This document shows, in pieces, positions 34,698 to 46,732 of a stretch of 64,000 nucleotides of DNA. The translations under genes and the position numbers were made by a program. Under the pieces are notes generated by a model, which searched no databases, was not told the origin of the DNA, and worked only from the letters and a program-made list of their open reading frames with translations. This stretch comes from Chenopodium formosanum (Eukaryota > Streptophyta > Magnoliopsida > Caryophyllales > Amaranthaceae): assembly GCA_024500155.1 (NCBI GenBank), contig CM044866.1, positions 42,089,501 to 42,153,500 on the forward strand, read 5' to 3'. Every line of letters begins with the position of its first letter. Position 1 is the first letter of the stretch.

Positions 34698-36151
34698 TAT
34701 ATTTTTTTATTTGGATCACATTGGACTGCAATTTTTTGAAAAATTAAACTTTAGATTGGATAAAGGAGTTTCTAAAATTACTTTTAACAAACTTGGGTTT
34801 AGTAACATAGAAGCCCAAAAAGCTAATCACAAACTAGGCCTGGTTGTACCTATCTATTGTGGATTTGTGGCCCATCTGTTATGACTAAGGTTATTAGTCA
34901 AGTAAAATCAATATTGAATTTGCTAATTAATTAGATTCTGAAGAATTCCAATGTTCTGGAACCAAGGGTTGATTTGGTAAAATAAATTCAAGTCAATTCA
35001 ATAATTTCAACCATAATGAAACATAAGCTCTTTTTCACTAATGTAATTAGGCAAGATATTTAGCTTAATCTTTGTGTTAGGCAACCATTACTCTACATAA
35101 ACTAATGTGATCACTCCACTAATATTACCACTTTGTTTACAAATATCTTTCTTAATCTCTCATAAAATTTAAAAAATAAAATGACTCAAAAGGGTCAGAA
35201 ACGTCCAAAAAACGACATTGAAATGATCATAAGAGTGGCATGTGACATGAGTTTGCTAGCATTATTTTTCTAGTTATAATTACTCAAAAGAATATAAAGT
35301 CACTTCATTAGAGTGAAAAGTCAAATATTTGATCTAAGAAAAGGACCTTGTTTCGAGTTAGCCTAACTATAGTATACTTAGTACATAATCTAATAAAATA
35401 AATGTAATTATAGAATATGATTATCAAGTTGGCAAGAACCTTTTAGTTTATTTAACAAAAATAGTGGGGTAATTAATATATTAATATAAGTTGTATAGAC
35501 CGTCAAAAATGTAGCATATGATTGGAAGATGATAGATGGAGTAGTATGATATCTAGTGACCACTTTGACAAATTAGATTAAAGTAATTGGTTGGGATTTA
35601 TGGGGTCATCATCCACTTGGGTATGTCTGTCATGGATTATAGTGAGTGGTGAATCGTCCATATGCTGTCTGTCAAAATATTTGATTCTACCTAAGTACTC
35701 TCCTTAAACAATTCCGTATAAACTAATACTACTCCATCTAGGTGGAATTATGAATAAAGATTAAAGATGTCATTAGATCAGGCTAGTTTGAGGTACGATA
35801 TGACCCATCATGAAAAAAGCACGACACGATCCGGAAAAAGCATAACATAATACGGGTATATAGTAGGCACATTAAGATATGTTATTGCATGTGTTGGACC
35901 GTAGACTAGGCTAAATTGTAAAAAGAAAAATAAGGCACGACACTACAAAGCACGATAAATTCAGCGAAATTTGACTTAGACTGTAAGTCCAACATAACCT
36001 AACACGGTGGCATGTAGACTTGGGCCAGTCTTTTGAAATTTGGGCACAACATGTAGCTCATGGGTCAAGGTATGCACTGAGCCCAGCTAACCCAAAGCAT
36101 GTGTGTTCTGCACAACCCATTGTCATGTTTTAAGTTGATCAAGTTAGATTC

Positions 36152-36205
<54 letters not shown>

Positions 36206-37945
36206 AATTACACTAAAGTAAGTTATTTCGTTAGTTAATAATAGGTTTACATTCTTAAGTTAGGTTTTATTTAATCTTATTGTGATCAAATTAATTGCAT
36301 TATAATTTCGAGGGCATTTTGTATCCATATTTATATCTTAGTAGTTTGCTTAATTTGAGAAAGATCCAAATTAAAGGAGGAGATGAATATTAGTGTAACT
36401 TGTGCATGATACAACATCAAATTAAGTTAGAATCAACCGATCAAGTAACATTATTCCAGTGGAGCTCAAGTCTGAGTCAAGTAATTCAAATCGTACAACA
36501 AGATAAGAATACTGATTAACTTACTGTCTTAGAAAATTGTGGGAATATAGTGTACAATAGAAGTTTCAATTCCTAAGAACGTTGAAATATGTGTTGGCAA
36601 AACATATATCCTTATTGTAGTTGTTGTTGGTTTCAAAATTCTTTTTAAATACTTGAAGCCAATGGAATCCAATTCGGTTCAAAAGTGGCCACCTTATACA
36701 TGATATTGTGGTACAAGAATGTGCGAATGGAACTAGGTGTCGCAGGATCAATAACATTATTTTAAGTTGTACAACAACATGATTAATATTTAATTAAGGT
36801 ATTGAATTATAAATTATGATAAGAAATTGTTGGAGATTGTTTACTAAAGAAAATCACAGCCGATAAGGATTACAAATCTCTTTTTGTTTGTTTTATTTTT
36901 GGGAGGATTACGTATCTTTATCAAGTGAAATAATTGTGCAATCCATAAATATAAAATTAGAGAACCATTTAAAATTTGACAATGAAATATGAATTGCACA
37001 CTTTGAAAGGGAAGGGATCATATTCTTGATTAAGGCGGATTTTCATTAACTATTGTAAAACAGGTTAAAGTTACCCTTATATATACTACAAAAGTTATCA
37101 TTTTTCTAACATTAAATTAACCAATAAAATACACTTATAATGTATTAGATTAATCCTATTCAAAAAAAAATATCATATTACTGTTCATAGCATGTATCCG
37201 TTAGAAATAATTACACATTAAAATATAATCAAACTCATCACAAATTAAAAGTTACCTTTAAAGGGTTAAAATTACCATAAAATTGTTAAAGCTTCCTTAT
37301 AATAGTATAATTGACCGTCTTTCAATAATATTAACGTAAATCCAAAACCTTATTACACAAGACTTATTGTGTTCCTTATTAGCGGAAATAAAAACACAGT
37401 TAATTTTCTGTTTATAGTAAATTAAAATCTAAATGGGTTATATCACTCATGCTAAGTGTCTAATTAGAGATTTATTGATGAATTAACAATGATGTGTATG
37501 TATTTAAATAATATGGAGTAAAATCCAAGGGTTCTAATGTAATAAAAACTTTCTCCGGTTTTTAGTTGAAACATCTTGTTTCATGTTTGCCAATTCCAAA
37601 TTTTGACAAATAACATTTTTAATTATAAGGAAATATTGTTTCTAATAATCCCACACACCTTCGGCCGTTTCGCTGTTAATAATCCCATCTTTACCGGGCA
37701 TTTTCTTTTATTGGTGGGATTAAACCGTAAATCAGCTAAAGGTAGGATTAATAGGAGCAGTTTTATTAATTATAAATAGGTAAAAATTGTACAAAACATA
37801 ACAACATTACCCTTTCAAAATTTGTTGCAAGATCCCTCAAATTTGCCATGTCTGAAAGTTCATATTTTTATTATCTATTACTTAAACAAAGAAATCACGA
37901 CTGTACGTACGGATAAATGTACTAACTGCTGAAACGAAATTCAAG
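33843..37945. other. Gene-poor DNA with poly(T) tracts and degenerate repeats
   Basis: Contains T-runs of 42 (34655-34696) and 46 (36155-36200) bases. A stretch at 34648-34772 is homologous to 13351-13655 without its foldback. A region at 35780-36120 is rich in GCACGACACG-like words with ends resembling the hAT-like family (AAAGATGTCA, TGTCATGTTTTA) but no clear duplication. No gene was recognised. Confidence 0.5.
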
Positions 37946-37948
37946 TAA

Positions 37949-38295
37949 GGCCCCGTTCAGTTAACCTTATTTTTGCTCGACTGACATTAATTTTACTGAA
38001 CTGAAATGATTTTTGTTGAACTTAAATTATTTTTACTGAACCGAAATTACTTTTACTGAACTGATATTAGTTTTGCTAAACTGAAATTATTTTTACTGAT
38101 TCTCTATTATATTTCTTCTTTAGAGTTACTGATTTTTACTGAACTAAAATTATATTTACTGAACTGAAATTATTTTTACTAGACTGAAATTAATTTTACT
38201 AGATTGAAATTATCTTTACTGAACTGAATCTATTTTTACTGAATTAAAATTATTATTACGGAATATTATTTTTTTAAGGTGAAATGAACAGGACC
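37949..38295. mobile_element. Tourist-like MITE, TTTTTACTGAACTGAAAT-rich (copy 3)
   Basis: The ends GGCCCCGTTCAG and TGAACAGGACC are flanked by TAA (37946-37948, 38296-38298). It is longer than the other copies because the interior array of ~18-bp units is expanded. Confidence 0.75.
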
Positions 38296-38570
38296 TAACT
38301 ATAAGATCCAATATATATAGTGGAATATGTTTTTTTTCCCGATTAAAATGAGACCATATTAGATGGACTCATGGACCACATCTAGATATCTTATTTTCAT
38401 ATTAATATACATCTTTAAATTGATTTTGGTAAACAATATGAAAATTATCTTAGGTGTTTGAAATATATAGAAGTACATATGATCTAATAAAAATCTAACT
38501 TGATAATATATTTTATTTTCTTTTATATTAGAGCATACTTGTAGTCAAAACTCAAAAGTCTCGGAACTTA

Positions 38571-38727
38571 GGCCATGTTCTCATCAGATTATTTTCAGTT
38601 CAGTTCAGCTCCTAATTTCCTTCTCTCATAAAATATTCATTTAAGCTCAGTTCAGTTCAGCTTTAATAAGTTCAATTCAGTTCTATTGAGTTCAGCTCAG
38701 CTCAATTCAGTTAATGAGAACAGTCCC
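38571..38727. mobile_element. Tourist-like MITE, CAGTTCAGCT-rich (copy 4)
   Basis: The ends GGCCATGTTCTCAT and GAGAACAGTCCC are flanked by TTA (38568-38570, 38728-38730). Interior CTCAGTTCAGTTCAGC words match copy 2. Confidence 0.75.
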
Positions 38728-38730
38728 TTA

Positions 38731-40060
38731 GTCAAATCAAGATACTATATCAAACTAATGATGTGTTCTATTCATCTAAATTTTTGGTTAATATGAACTT
38801 ATATGAACCTATCTAGTTTTATATGAACTTATTAAAAAAATTGAATTTGAGTAATTTTTATTAATTCTTATCAAAACAAATTTTTTCTACTAAATTTATC
38901 TTAGGTAAAAAAAAATGGCCTTAGATATACTATGCCTAAATATATAGTTCAAAGCTTGAAAAATCTAAGCTATGTAAATTTCAAACTAGAAACACCGAAT
39001 ATTAATTGAAGAAAACACATTCATAGTGAAATTAATTCATCAACATAGAAAACAATGTGTCTTTTTTCCTTAAAACTCGCTAATCTGTTTGGGAATGAAG
39101 ACCAGAATTGGGGGCATGTGTTCTTCGTTAAGTTAATCGTGTCATGATTCACGAGTCTTCTTTATTGATGGACCCCATTTATTGTTTTACTACCAAACAG
39201 GGCACACAGTTTATTTGCTGTCCAATAGACCTGTCAAATAGATTTAGAGAATTTGGAGAAAATCATGTATTGGGGAGTAAGAAAAATTAATTTTCAGTTG
39301 AAAGGATCATGCTTAACATAACCTGTATTGTAAACAAGATTTCTTAAGAGTATCTGTAAGAGACTCAAAAGTAAATTAATAACTGATTTTGAGACATTTC
39401 TATAATTTGTCTTCTTCTATCTTACAACTGGCATATGAGTGTTTTAAATTCAAACTAATCTTTGTGAACTGTCACCACTCTGTCCTGAAGAGTTTTATGT
39501 GATCACGAAAACCTCACTTCAAAGAAAACACGAGTTAAGTGCTTATCAACAGAAAACTATAATGAATTGTTTAAAACTGATAAAAAAATAAAACTAATTA
39601 CAATAAATCAAGTTCTTACCGTATTAGAATTAAATTGATAAGTTAAAGTTAAAACCTCAGTATGACTTGATGAAGCATATGGTTTTAATAACCCTAACAC
39701 ATAGTGAACATATATCCTGGTGAGTTCAATTGTTTTACAACAAATTACATAAATTTATAATTTACACAATATCTACAAGTAATTAATGCAAGAAAATCAA
39801 ATTATACTCCAAAATTTAATTATCAGAAAGTGGTGTAAAGGTAAAACTCGTGTAACCTTTATACAAAATTCTCGTGATATCTAACATGAAAACGAGGCTT
39901 TACATAAAACCGAGCATCATGTGACATATAAACTTATTTACATTTTCTATAAAACCTTACCATATTCCAAGGTGAAAACAACAATTGCAAAGACATTTTG
40001 GAGATTTTTTTTTTTTTGGAATAACAACATAACAAGGGAAGAGAGTTCATATACTCATAG
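38731..40060. other. Gene-free DNA upstream of the WRKY gene
   Basis: AT-rich sequence with no supported coding or mobile element; it probably includes distal WRKY promoter sequence. Confidence 0.45.
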
Positions 40061-40635
40061 TATAAATGGACCCACAAATGGGATCTTCGTCTATGACAGA
40101 GACGTTAGTCTCCTTTTCCCTCTAATTCTCTCTTTCTCTCTCTAGACTCAACGTCTTTGTTTCTCTCTCTTCTTTGATCTAATTTGCCAAATTATTTTTC
40201 ATTTTATTTTTTATTAAAAGAGACACTTTGTTTGCTTTTGCGCAATTGCACTTACTTAACCCTATTTCAGACACAAAAAATTAGTGCTTTGTCACAGTTG
40301 GAAGACAAAGGCTTCAGTTTCACATCTCACTTCTAAATTGGGTTGATTCTCTTCTCTTCTTCTTTTACCCATTTTTTTCTCCTCATTTTTTTCTAAATTA
40401 AAGGGTTTTTTTTTTGGATTTTATGGTATTAAAGCTGGTTTTATTTCTCTTAAATTTTGAAATTTTCAGCTGAAATTCATCTGGGTTTTTTATTTTCTGA
40501 AATGGGTTGTCATTTTTTTTGCCACCTTTTAAAACCATGATGTTTATTCATCTGGGTTTTCAATTTTAGTCCTTTCTTTATCAAAAAAAAAAAGATTGTT
40601 TTTTTTAGGGAAATTTAAGCTGAATTTGGTTGAAA
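40061..40635 (+). promoter_or_regulatory. WRKY core promoter and leader with three upstream ORFs
   Basis: TATAAAT at 40061-40067 is followed by CT-rich leader sequence (TTCTCTCTTTCTCTCTCT, 40125-40142). If the leader is unspliced, it holds three short upstream ORFs: 40423-40473 (16 residues), 40502-40540 (12 residues) and 40537-40569 (10 residues), the last two overlapping. Such ORFs can lower translation of the main frame. A leader intron could remove them; a possible acceptor TTTTCAG ends at 40469. Confidence 0.5.
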
Positions 40636-42700
40636 ATGGAGATAGAATTAGCCAACAAAGTTGCAGTAGAAAGTGGGCATAGAGTTTTAGCTCTTCTTAG
40701 TGAAAAACAAGAAATTGAAGGAAAAGTTTTAATGGCACAAACTAGTGATGCAGTTAGCAAATTCAATAGAGTAGTTTCTCTTGTTGGGCAAAAGGGTTTT
40801 GGTCATGCTAAAATCAGAAGATTCAAGAATTTACCTTCATCTTTACCAGAAAACATTTTCTTAGAAACCCCACATTTACTTCCTGAATCTTCTGTAAAAC
40901 CCATTAATTTACTCCCTGCTTCAGGAAATTTCAAAAACCCTGTTTCAGAATTTGACCAAAAAGTTCAGAATTTACCCCCAATTGCTCAGAAATTGTTTGC
41001 TGAAAAGCCTTCAATTGATTTTACTCTATCAGTGAAACCTCCTGGCCAAAATTCTACCCCTCAAAATTTATCCCAAAATCTGCAGTTTTTACAGCAGCAG
41101 CAGTTACAGCAGCAGCAGCAGAAGTTTCAGCAGCAGATGTTGCAGAGAGTGCAAATTCAACAGCATATGATGTACAAAAATGAAATGGCAAACAACAACA
41201 ACAATTCATCTATTAGTGGTGGAAGTGGGATTAATTTGAAGTTTGATCGGTCGAATACTTGTACACAAACCATGTCATCTAATAGGTCCTTTGTATCTTC
41301 ATTGAGTTTGGATGGGAGTGTACCTAGTATAGGCCGGAACTCGTTCCAATTGTTTGGATTGCCTCAATCGTCTGATCCGAATTCACAGCTTCTTAGGAGG
41401 AGGTGTCTTGTTAAGGGTGGTGAAGGTGGGCGTGCAAAATGTGGGAGTGGCTCCAAATGCCATTGCTCCAAGAAAAGGTTTGTAATATTTTTTTTTTTTT
41501 TGATGATCAAATTAAATCAATGTAGGTGGCTAGGTGGGTGTTTAATCGATTTCGAGTCGTGTAATCTGATGTTAATGGTGTTTTGTTATGCAGGAAATTG
41601 AGGGTTAAGAGGTCCATTAAGGTGCCTGCAATAAGTAACAAGAATGCTGATATTCCTCATGATGAGTACTCATGGAGAAAGTATGGGCAGAAGCCAATTA
41701 AGGGGTCACCACATCCAAGGTAGACTTGTTCAATTATTTAGTACTTTCCATTTATATCATGTTTGTTATAATTTGTTTTAATTAATAGTTAATTATATCA
41801 TGTTTTTATAATGAGGAAGTCTAAGAAGTTGTCTTATTTGGAATATGTATCTTAATTCATGTTTTCATCCTTAATTGCTCCTTGAATTGCCAAAAGAAGA
41901 AGTAATAGTCTAATGCAAGTACAATAGGAGTAATTACCATGTTTATCAAATAGACGATTATAATCTGTCGAGCTTAATAAAGAAACTTTAGTTACATTCG
42001 ATCCTTGGTTAATCAGAAATTTTGCAACTTGTCCTGTGTGACTGAAAACAGGACTATTACCAAACAATAGCCAATTGCCTAAATTATACTAGTATAGTAT
42101 ATGAAGTGATTGTCATTTGGTGTTGAGTTATGTCACTTGTTGAAGGGCGGTAATAATTCTATTGATTCTTCTTTTGTGTATAACATGCTCTAAGCAAATT
42201 TCGTGTCAACTGTCAAGTGGTTTGGGTTTAGATCGGTTAATCAATTAACCGAGTTTTAAGGTCTTCATTGGATCATTGTTTGGCACTTTGGCGTGCTTTC
42301 TAAATTTATACTCAGACCGAATAGGTCTTTTCTTAGCAAAGTTCTTTTTTAAATGCATGTTTATGTTAATTTCAACCAGTTGGGGCGGGTTTGATCTTTT
42401 TATCTGTTTTCAAGATTTCTATTTGCTTCTTGTTGTCAAGATTCGGGTTTAAGGCATCCTTGATTAGTGCTAGACAGAAATTTTACCTGTTTAATTCTTG
42501 TAATAATGTTTGCTCTTTGATCATGAACGGAAATTGGTTTTGATGATTGCAGGGGATACTATAAGTGCAGCAGTGTAAGAGGCTGCCCGGCAAGGAAACA
42601 TGTAGAGAGGTGCTTAGAGGAACCTAAAATGCTGATAGTCACATACGAGGGCGAGCATAACCATGCCAAGTTTATAGCCTCTCATTCTTCGCAGACTTGA
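40636..42700 (+). CDS. WRKY transcription factor, group IId
   Basis: Exons 40636-41477, 41594-41719 and 42553-42700 join in frame to about 371 codons, with GT-AG introns of 116 and 833 bp. The second intron falls in the WRKY domain just before GYYKC, the conserved position. Features in order are an N-terminal helix (residues ~1-45), a calmodulin-binding/HARF-type segment with HAKIRR (~57-62), a Gln-rich tract (~150-180), the Cys/His cluster before the domain (KCGSGSKCHCSKKR), then WRKYGQK and a C-X5-C...H-X-H zinc finger ending EGEHNHA. HAKIRR and the cluster place it in group IId, near WRKY21/39/74. It should be a nuclear W-box-binding regulator. The start is the first ATG in frame after the leader; the TTG six bases upstream is not a plausible start. 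All key residues are present and there are no lesions. Confidence 0.95.
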
Positions 42701-43925
42701 CAACGTCAGTTGAACTTGTGAAACATCATTTGGAAATCTCAGCCTAGATACAGCACAGCCATACCAATTTGTGGTCTGTGCTTTTGCTTTGCCATTGTAT
42801 ATATTAGTATTAATATCGTCAAAAACTTGAAAGCTCTATAGCCTGAAACTGTTTAATTACTAGATGTTTAGTTCGGCTTTTTAGTTCTGGTTTGTAAGGT
42901 TCGAGCCACAGACCACAGAGCTGAAACAGGAATTCCCATATAATTAAAAGGTTACAAATTGGATTTCCTGGAAATCTTTTTCTCTTCTTCATTCCTTTGA
43001 TTATCCCCTGCAATTTCCATCCCAATGTTCATGCGATTTGCTTCGTAAATTCCTATTACCACTTCTGAGGTCATTTTGTGTGGTAATGAAACTTTCTGAT
43101 AAAAACGTATTCTTCTGGTGCTTTGGAGGAGTTTAAGCATTGTCATGAACATTGACATGAGCTTTTCCTCGATGATTATGTGTAGTATAACTCATTATCA
43201 TCACCTTTATTTATTGCCGCCTACCAAAACACTATGAATGTCAACTTTCTTGGTAGAGGGCCGCAATTGGGGGATGTTATGAAGGACCAAGCAAGCGACG
43301 GATGTGTCAAAATTTTCTTGTACTTTATTCTATTCTCGTAATCTCGAGGCTTCATATGACCACGTACCCATGTCCAGCTATTGGCATGGCGAATCAAAGA
43401 GACTATGAGACATTAGCAACTCTAGCAAGGTGGCCATTGCATAGTGAATGCATAGTATGAGAATCTCATTCTAGCATTCGGCTGCTTTTCTTGGGCTTAT
43501 TGCTCGCTTACCAAATATTCTTACATTTATGCTTTTGTTGCATTTGAGAATTGACATCCTTTTCAGCTTTCACCATACACCAATTAAAAATAGTAACTCG
43601 TTCGCCTTGTTTGATTAGACCTAGGGAACTTGATCCGACTAATAAGACTTGGTTCATATGACTCAAGATTCGAATTTGGCCCGAAAATCTAATTTGACTC
43701 GATAACCAACTTAGCCTGAGTTGTCCTAAATGATACAAACTTGAAATCAGCTTGAAAATTAGATTTACCTAACCTGGTTTTATTCAAGCAAAAAAATACA
43801 AACTAGAATAATTAACCCAAACATTATAATTGAAATTTGCTCGACTTTATCTTTTAGCTAGAGAACAAAATTGTTGTAATGTAGGGTTGTCAATAAGATT
43901 TTGTACCGGTTAGGCTCATCACAAA
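42701..43925. other. WRKY 3' flank and gene-free DNA
   Basis: Probable 3' UTR for the first ~150 bases (TTGTATATATTAG near 42796). Beyond it only short ORFs; 43610-43760 is rich in degenerate GACTTGA/ACTTGG words like those in the hAT-like elements, without recognised ends. Confidence 0.45.
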
Positions 43926-44128
43926 GTCTTATATGTGGCTGGCCACACCGTGTGGCCAACCATTATAGGGATTACTTCGCTAGTATAATAGGGGTTACTT
44001 GGTCAATGTTAAAGGAGTTATTTCGTCATTGTTATAGGGTTACTCGGTCGATATTACAGGGGTTAATTAATCAATGTTATAGGGGTTAGTTTAAGTGGTC
44101 ACACGGTGTGGCCGACCACACACAAGAC
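43926..44128. mobile_element. TIR element with palindromic ends and ~25-bp internal repeats
   Basis: The ends GTCTTATATGTGGCTGGCC and GGCCGACCACACACAAGAC are inverted. Each arm also contains a GGCCACACCGTGTGGCC palindrome (imperfect on the right). The interior has about five units of ATAGGGGTTACTTGGTCAAT. No target duplication was identified, so the superfamily is unassigned. Confidence 0.65.
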
Positions 44129-44149
44129 AGATTGTATTCTCATTCCTAC

Positions 44150-45566
44150 CTCATTTTTCTATCCTCATAAAAGGTAAACACTAACCAACTACCAAAACGA
44201 AGAACCAAACAAATAAAGCACTAGGGAATGGGGATCAACAAGTAATCATGACAATTGTAGCAAATTAGGAACAACATGCAAATCAAAGGTTGCGAAGACT
44301 AATGGTAAGAGAAATCAAAAGAGCTCGACAAGCTATCTCCTAGAGGTCTAGCTAGCGTCAAATACGAGAGACTCTAACTAGGAACGTCACTAATCAAGCT
44401 CAATCGACAATTGCAATTCCTAAATCAATGGTCCGTATCATTAGAAACTACAATGCAATCTAGCATAATTCTCAAGGCCTAATCGAATTACACACATGCA
44501 CAATTTCCATTAATCACTTCAACAATCAATAAACACAATCCCCAAATTAAGCACAATCAATCAATTATACAAGTTTCACCCTATCCCTAGCCAAGCAACT
44601 ACTCTAACATCATCATCTAATCAACTAACAACTAAGGAAATCAAACATCAACAAAATATGAAGAACAACTACTCTAATCAAAGGTCAAATATCAAAATCA
44701 AATCAAACAAACATGAATTAACTAATCAAAGCAATAAATGAGATAGAGTTAGAAATGCTCATTGATAATAGAGAAGATCTTCAACACAATTGTTACCATT
44801 GAATCTTCAATCTCTCAATCACCACTAAAATTCCTCACTTTCTCTCTCTAAAATCTACTCCTAAACTAACCCTAAAACTAGAGAGAGAAAGTCTCAACTA
44901 ACTAAGAATTATGATAAAAAAATATGAATTCATCTTTTTCCTAATTTCGGGTTGCAAAGGTTTAAATATAAGGCGCGAAACAAAACCGACCAAAGTGGGA
45001 ACCCGGGGAGGCGCGCCCGCGCGGGCTGGTGGCGCGCCCGCACGGGCTGGCTACGCGCCTGCACGACTGGGCTGCGCGCCCGCGCTCCCCAGGGTTTCTT
45101 CGGCTCTTCTAGCGGCTTTGTGCGTTTGCTAAGGGCTTCGAATGAGCACGCAATATGGTGATTATGAACACTAAGAGTGGCAGCTCCAAAAGCACTTGAT
45201 AGTGGGTTCAACAACACTACTTCATGAGAGCACGACTTGAGAGCGCAAGAGCTAGAACTTGGAGAATCCACTTCCTTGCATCTTGAGCTTTCCTATTGCC
45301 ATGAGCTTGCTCCATAAGCATCTTCCACCTTAGTAAACCACCAATATCAAGACTCGGACCTCGTACAATACCTACAATCACGAAAAGAGAGCAAATAAAG
45401 GAGAAAAGACTAGAAAAATCATCAAAATGCACAAAAGCCACAAAATAAGAGAGGAAAGGTAAAACAAAGTGCAAAAGCATAAAACTAACCAATTATTAAG
45501 AAGGAAAGCTATGAAAAGTGGGTTAAAACAACCTAAATGCTCATGAAATGGGTGCCATTTATGACA
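44150..45566 (-). mobile_element. Athila-type LTR fragment (minus strand)
   Basis: Read on the minus strand it starts TGTCATAAATGGCACCC, exactly where the TNP2 frame stops, and has an LTR-like layout: U3, a GC-rich word array, a TATA-like TTATATTTAAA (44972-44962) and a long T-rich R/U5-like stretch. The end toward 44150 lacks a CA and primer site, so it is truncated. Assignment to Athila is by layout similarity to the LTR at 57955 and is tentative. Confidence 0.5.
45010..45093 (-). repeat. U3 word array: GCCCGCGCGGGC words
   Basis: Four units of about 21 bp repeat GCGCGCCCGCGCGGGCTGG with variations. GCCCGCGCGGGC is a perfect palindrome and CpG-rich in an AT-rich background. On the minus strand the array ends about 37 bp before the TATA-like box. 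Confidence 0.7.
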
Positions 45567-46645
45567 CCCATAAATCACTAAAAGTACCGGCCATGTGCTG
45601 TGTTGGGTACTAAGAGTGCCAAATGGATTCATCCCATCCGTGCACAACCCAAGCCTTAAATTTCTGACTTCATCACCAAACTTCCCAAACTTCAAATCAA
45701 TGTTCTTCCAATGTGGGGAGTCAGCTGGGTGCTTCAACATTATGTTTTTCTTTCTTCCCTCTACACGCCACCTTAAGTTTTAGCTTCTTTTGGTGTTGAG
45801 AATAGACACTTAAACCTTAGAATAATAGGAAGATACCACAACACCTTAGCAGGAGGTCCCTTTGTACCAAGATTGCAACTCATGCGTTTGTAGTGCGACT
45901 GCTTGCATCGTGGACACTTCTCCAATTGTTCATACTCATTTCGATAAAGAATACAATCATCAGGACATGCATTTATCTTCTTATACTCCAAACCAAATGG
46001 ACACATGATCTTCTTTGCATAATAGTAAGACTTAGGAATTTCATTCCCATCAGGCAACATCTCACTTAATGCGGTCAACAAAGAAGTAAAACTAATGTCC
46101 GTCCACCCATCCTTCGACTTAATGTTAAAAAGTGTTAGCATGGCTGATAGTTTGGAGTATATTTTGCACCCATGATATAATGGCTTTTTGGAAGCCTCCG
46201 ATAATAAGTCAAACACATCACCTTTAACACTATGCAACATCTCATCCACGTCTTCATCCTCAACCTCATCCACCTGATAATCCTCAGTTCCATCCTCACC
46301 ATTATCAATAGAATATTCATCATTCTCGTATTCCTCGTCCACATGAATCTCATTGCTTCTATCATGCACATCATTCACAGCAAGATCCCCACTGTACTCT
46401 CCACATTCATTGTGCCAAATCCACACATGGTATTTAAGCCTAAACCCACGACAAAGTACATGATCTCTAATGATTGCAACACTATTGACCACCTTCACAT
46501 TATTAAAATCAACATAAGAACAGTATAGGTCTTCGACACCCATTTTGCACTGATAAGAAAAATCTCTCTCGCAAAACTCTTGAACCCCATTCCAAAATTC
46601 CAATGCATCACGTCTACTATACATCCAACCACGATCCTTCTCCAT
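45567..46645 (-). pseudogene. CACTA (En/Spm) TNP2-type transposase, truncated and frameshifted
   Basis: The frame from 46645 starts MEKDRGWMYSRR with a transposase-associated domain (CMGVEDLYCSYVDFNN region and a Cys-poor variant of the zinc motif), an acidic linker (residues ~120-165) and the start of the TNP2 domain (EYEQLEKCPRCKQSHYKR). A frameshift near 45778 moves to a second frame with the hallmark LRLGLCTDGMNPFG and STWPVLLVIY. Sequence then changes abruptly to LTR sequence at 45566, so the C-terminal half is missing. It is non-functional. Confidence 0.88.
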
Positions 46646-46732
46646 TTAGTAAATTGTCTCTAAACATATATAGCAACATATTATGAATAATGTGTAATTG
46701 CTACATATTTTATGTAAATCAACTTCAAGTAC

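Noticed and set aside
34645..34884. 79-codon ORF with a long Phe run
   Set aside because: The frame is a read-through of a 42-base poly(T) tract.
44911..45132. ORF rich in GAPARAG
   Set aside because: It is the palindromic GC-rich word array of an LTR read in one frame.
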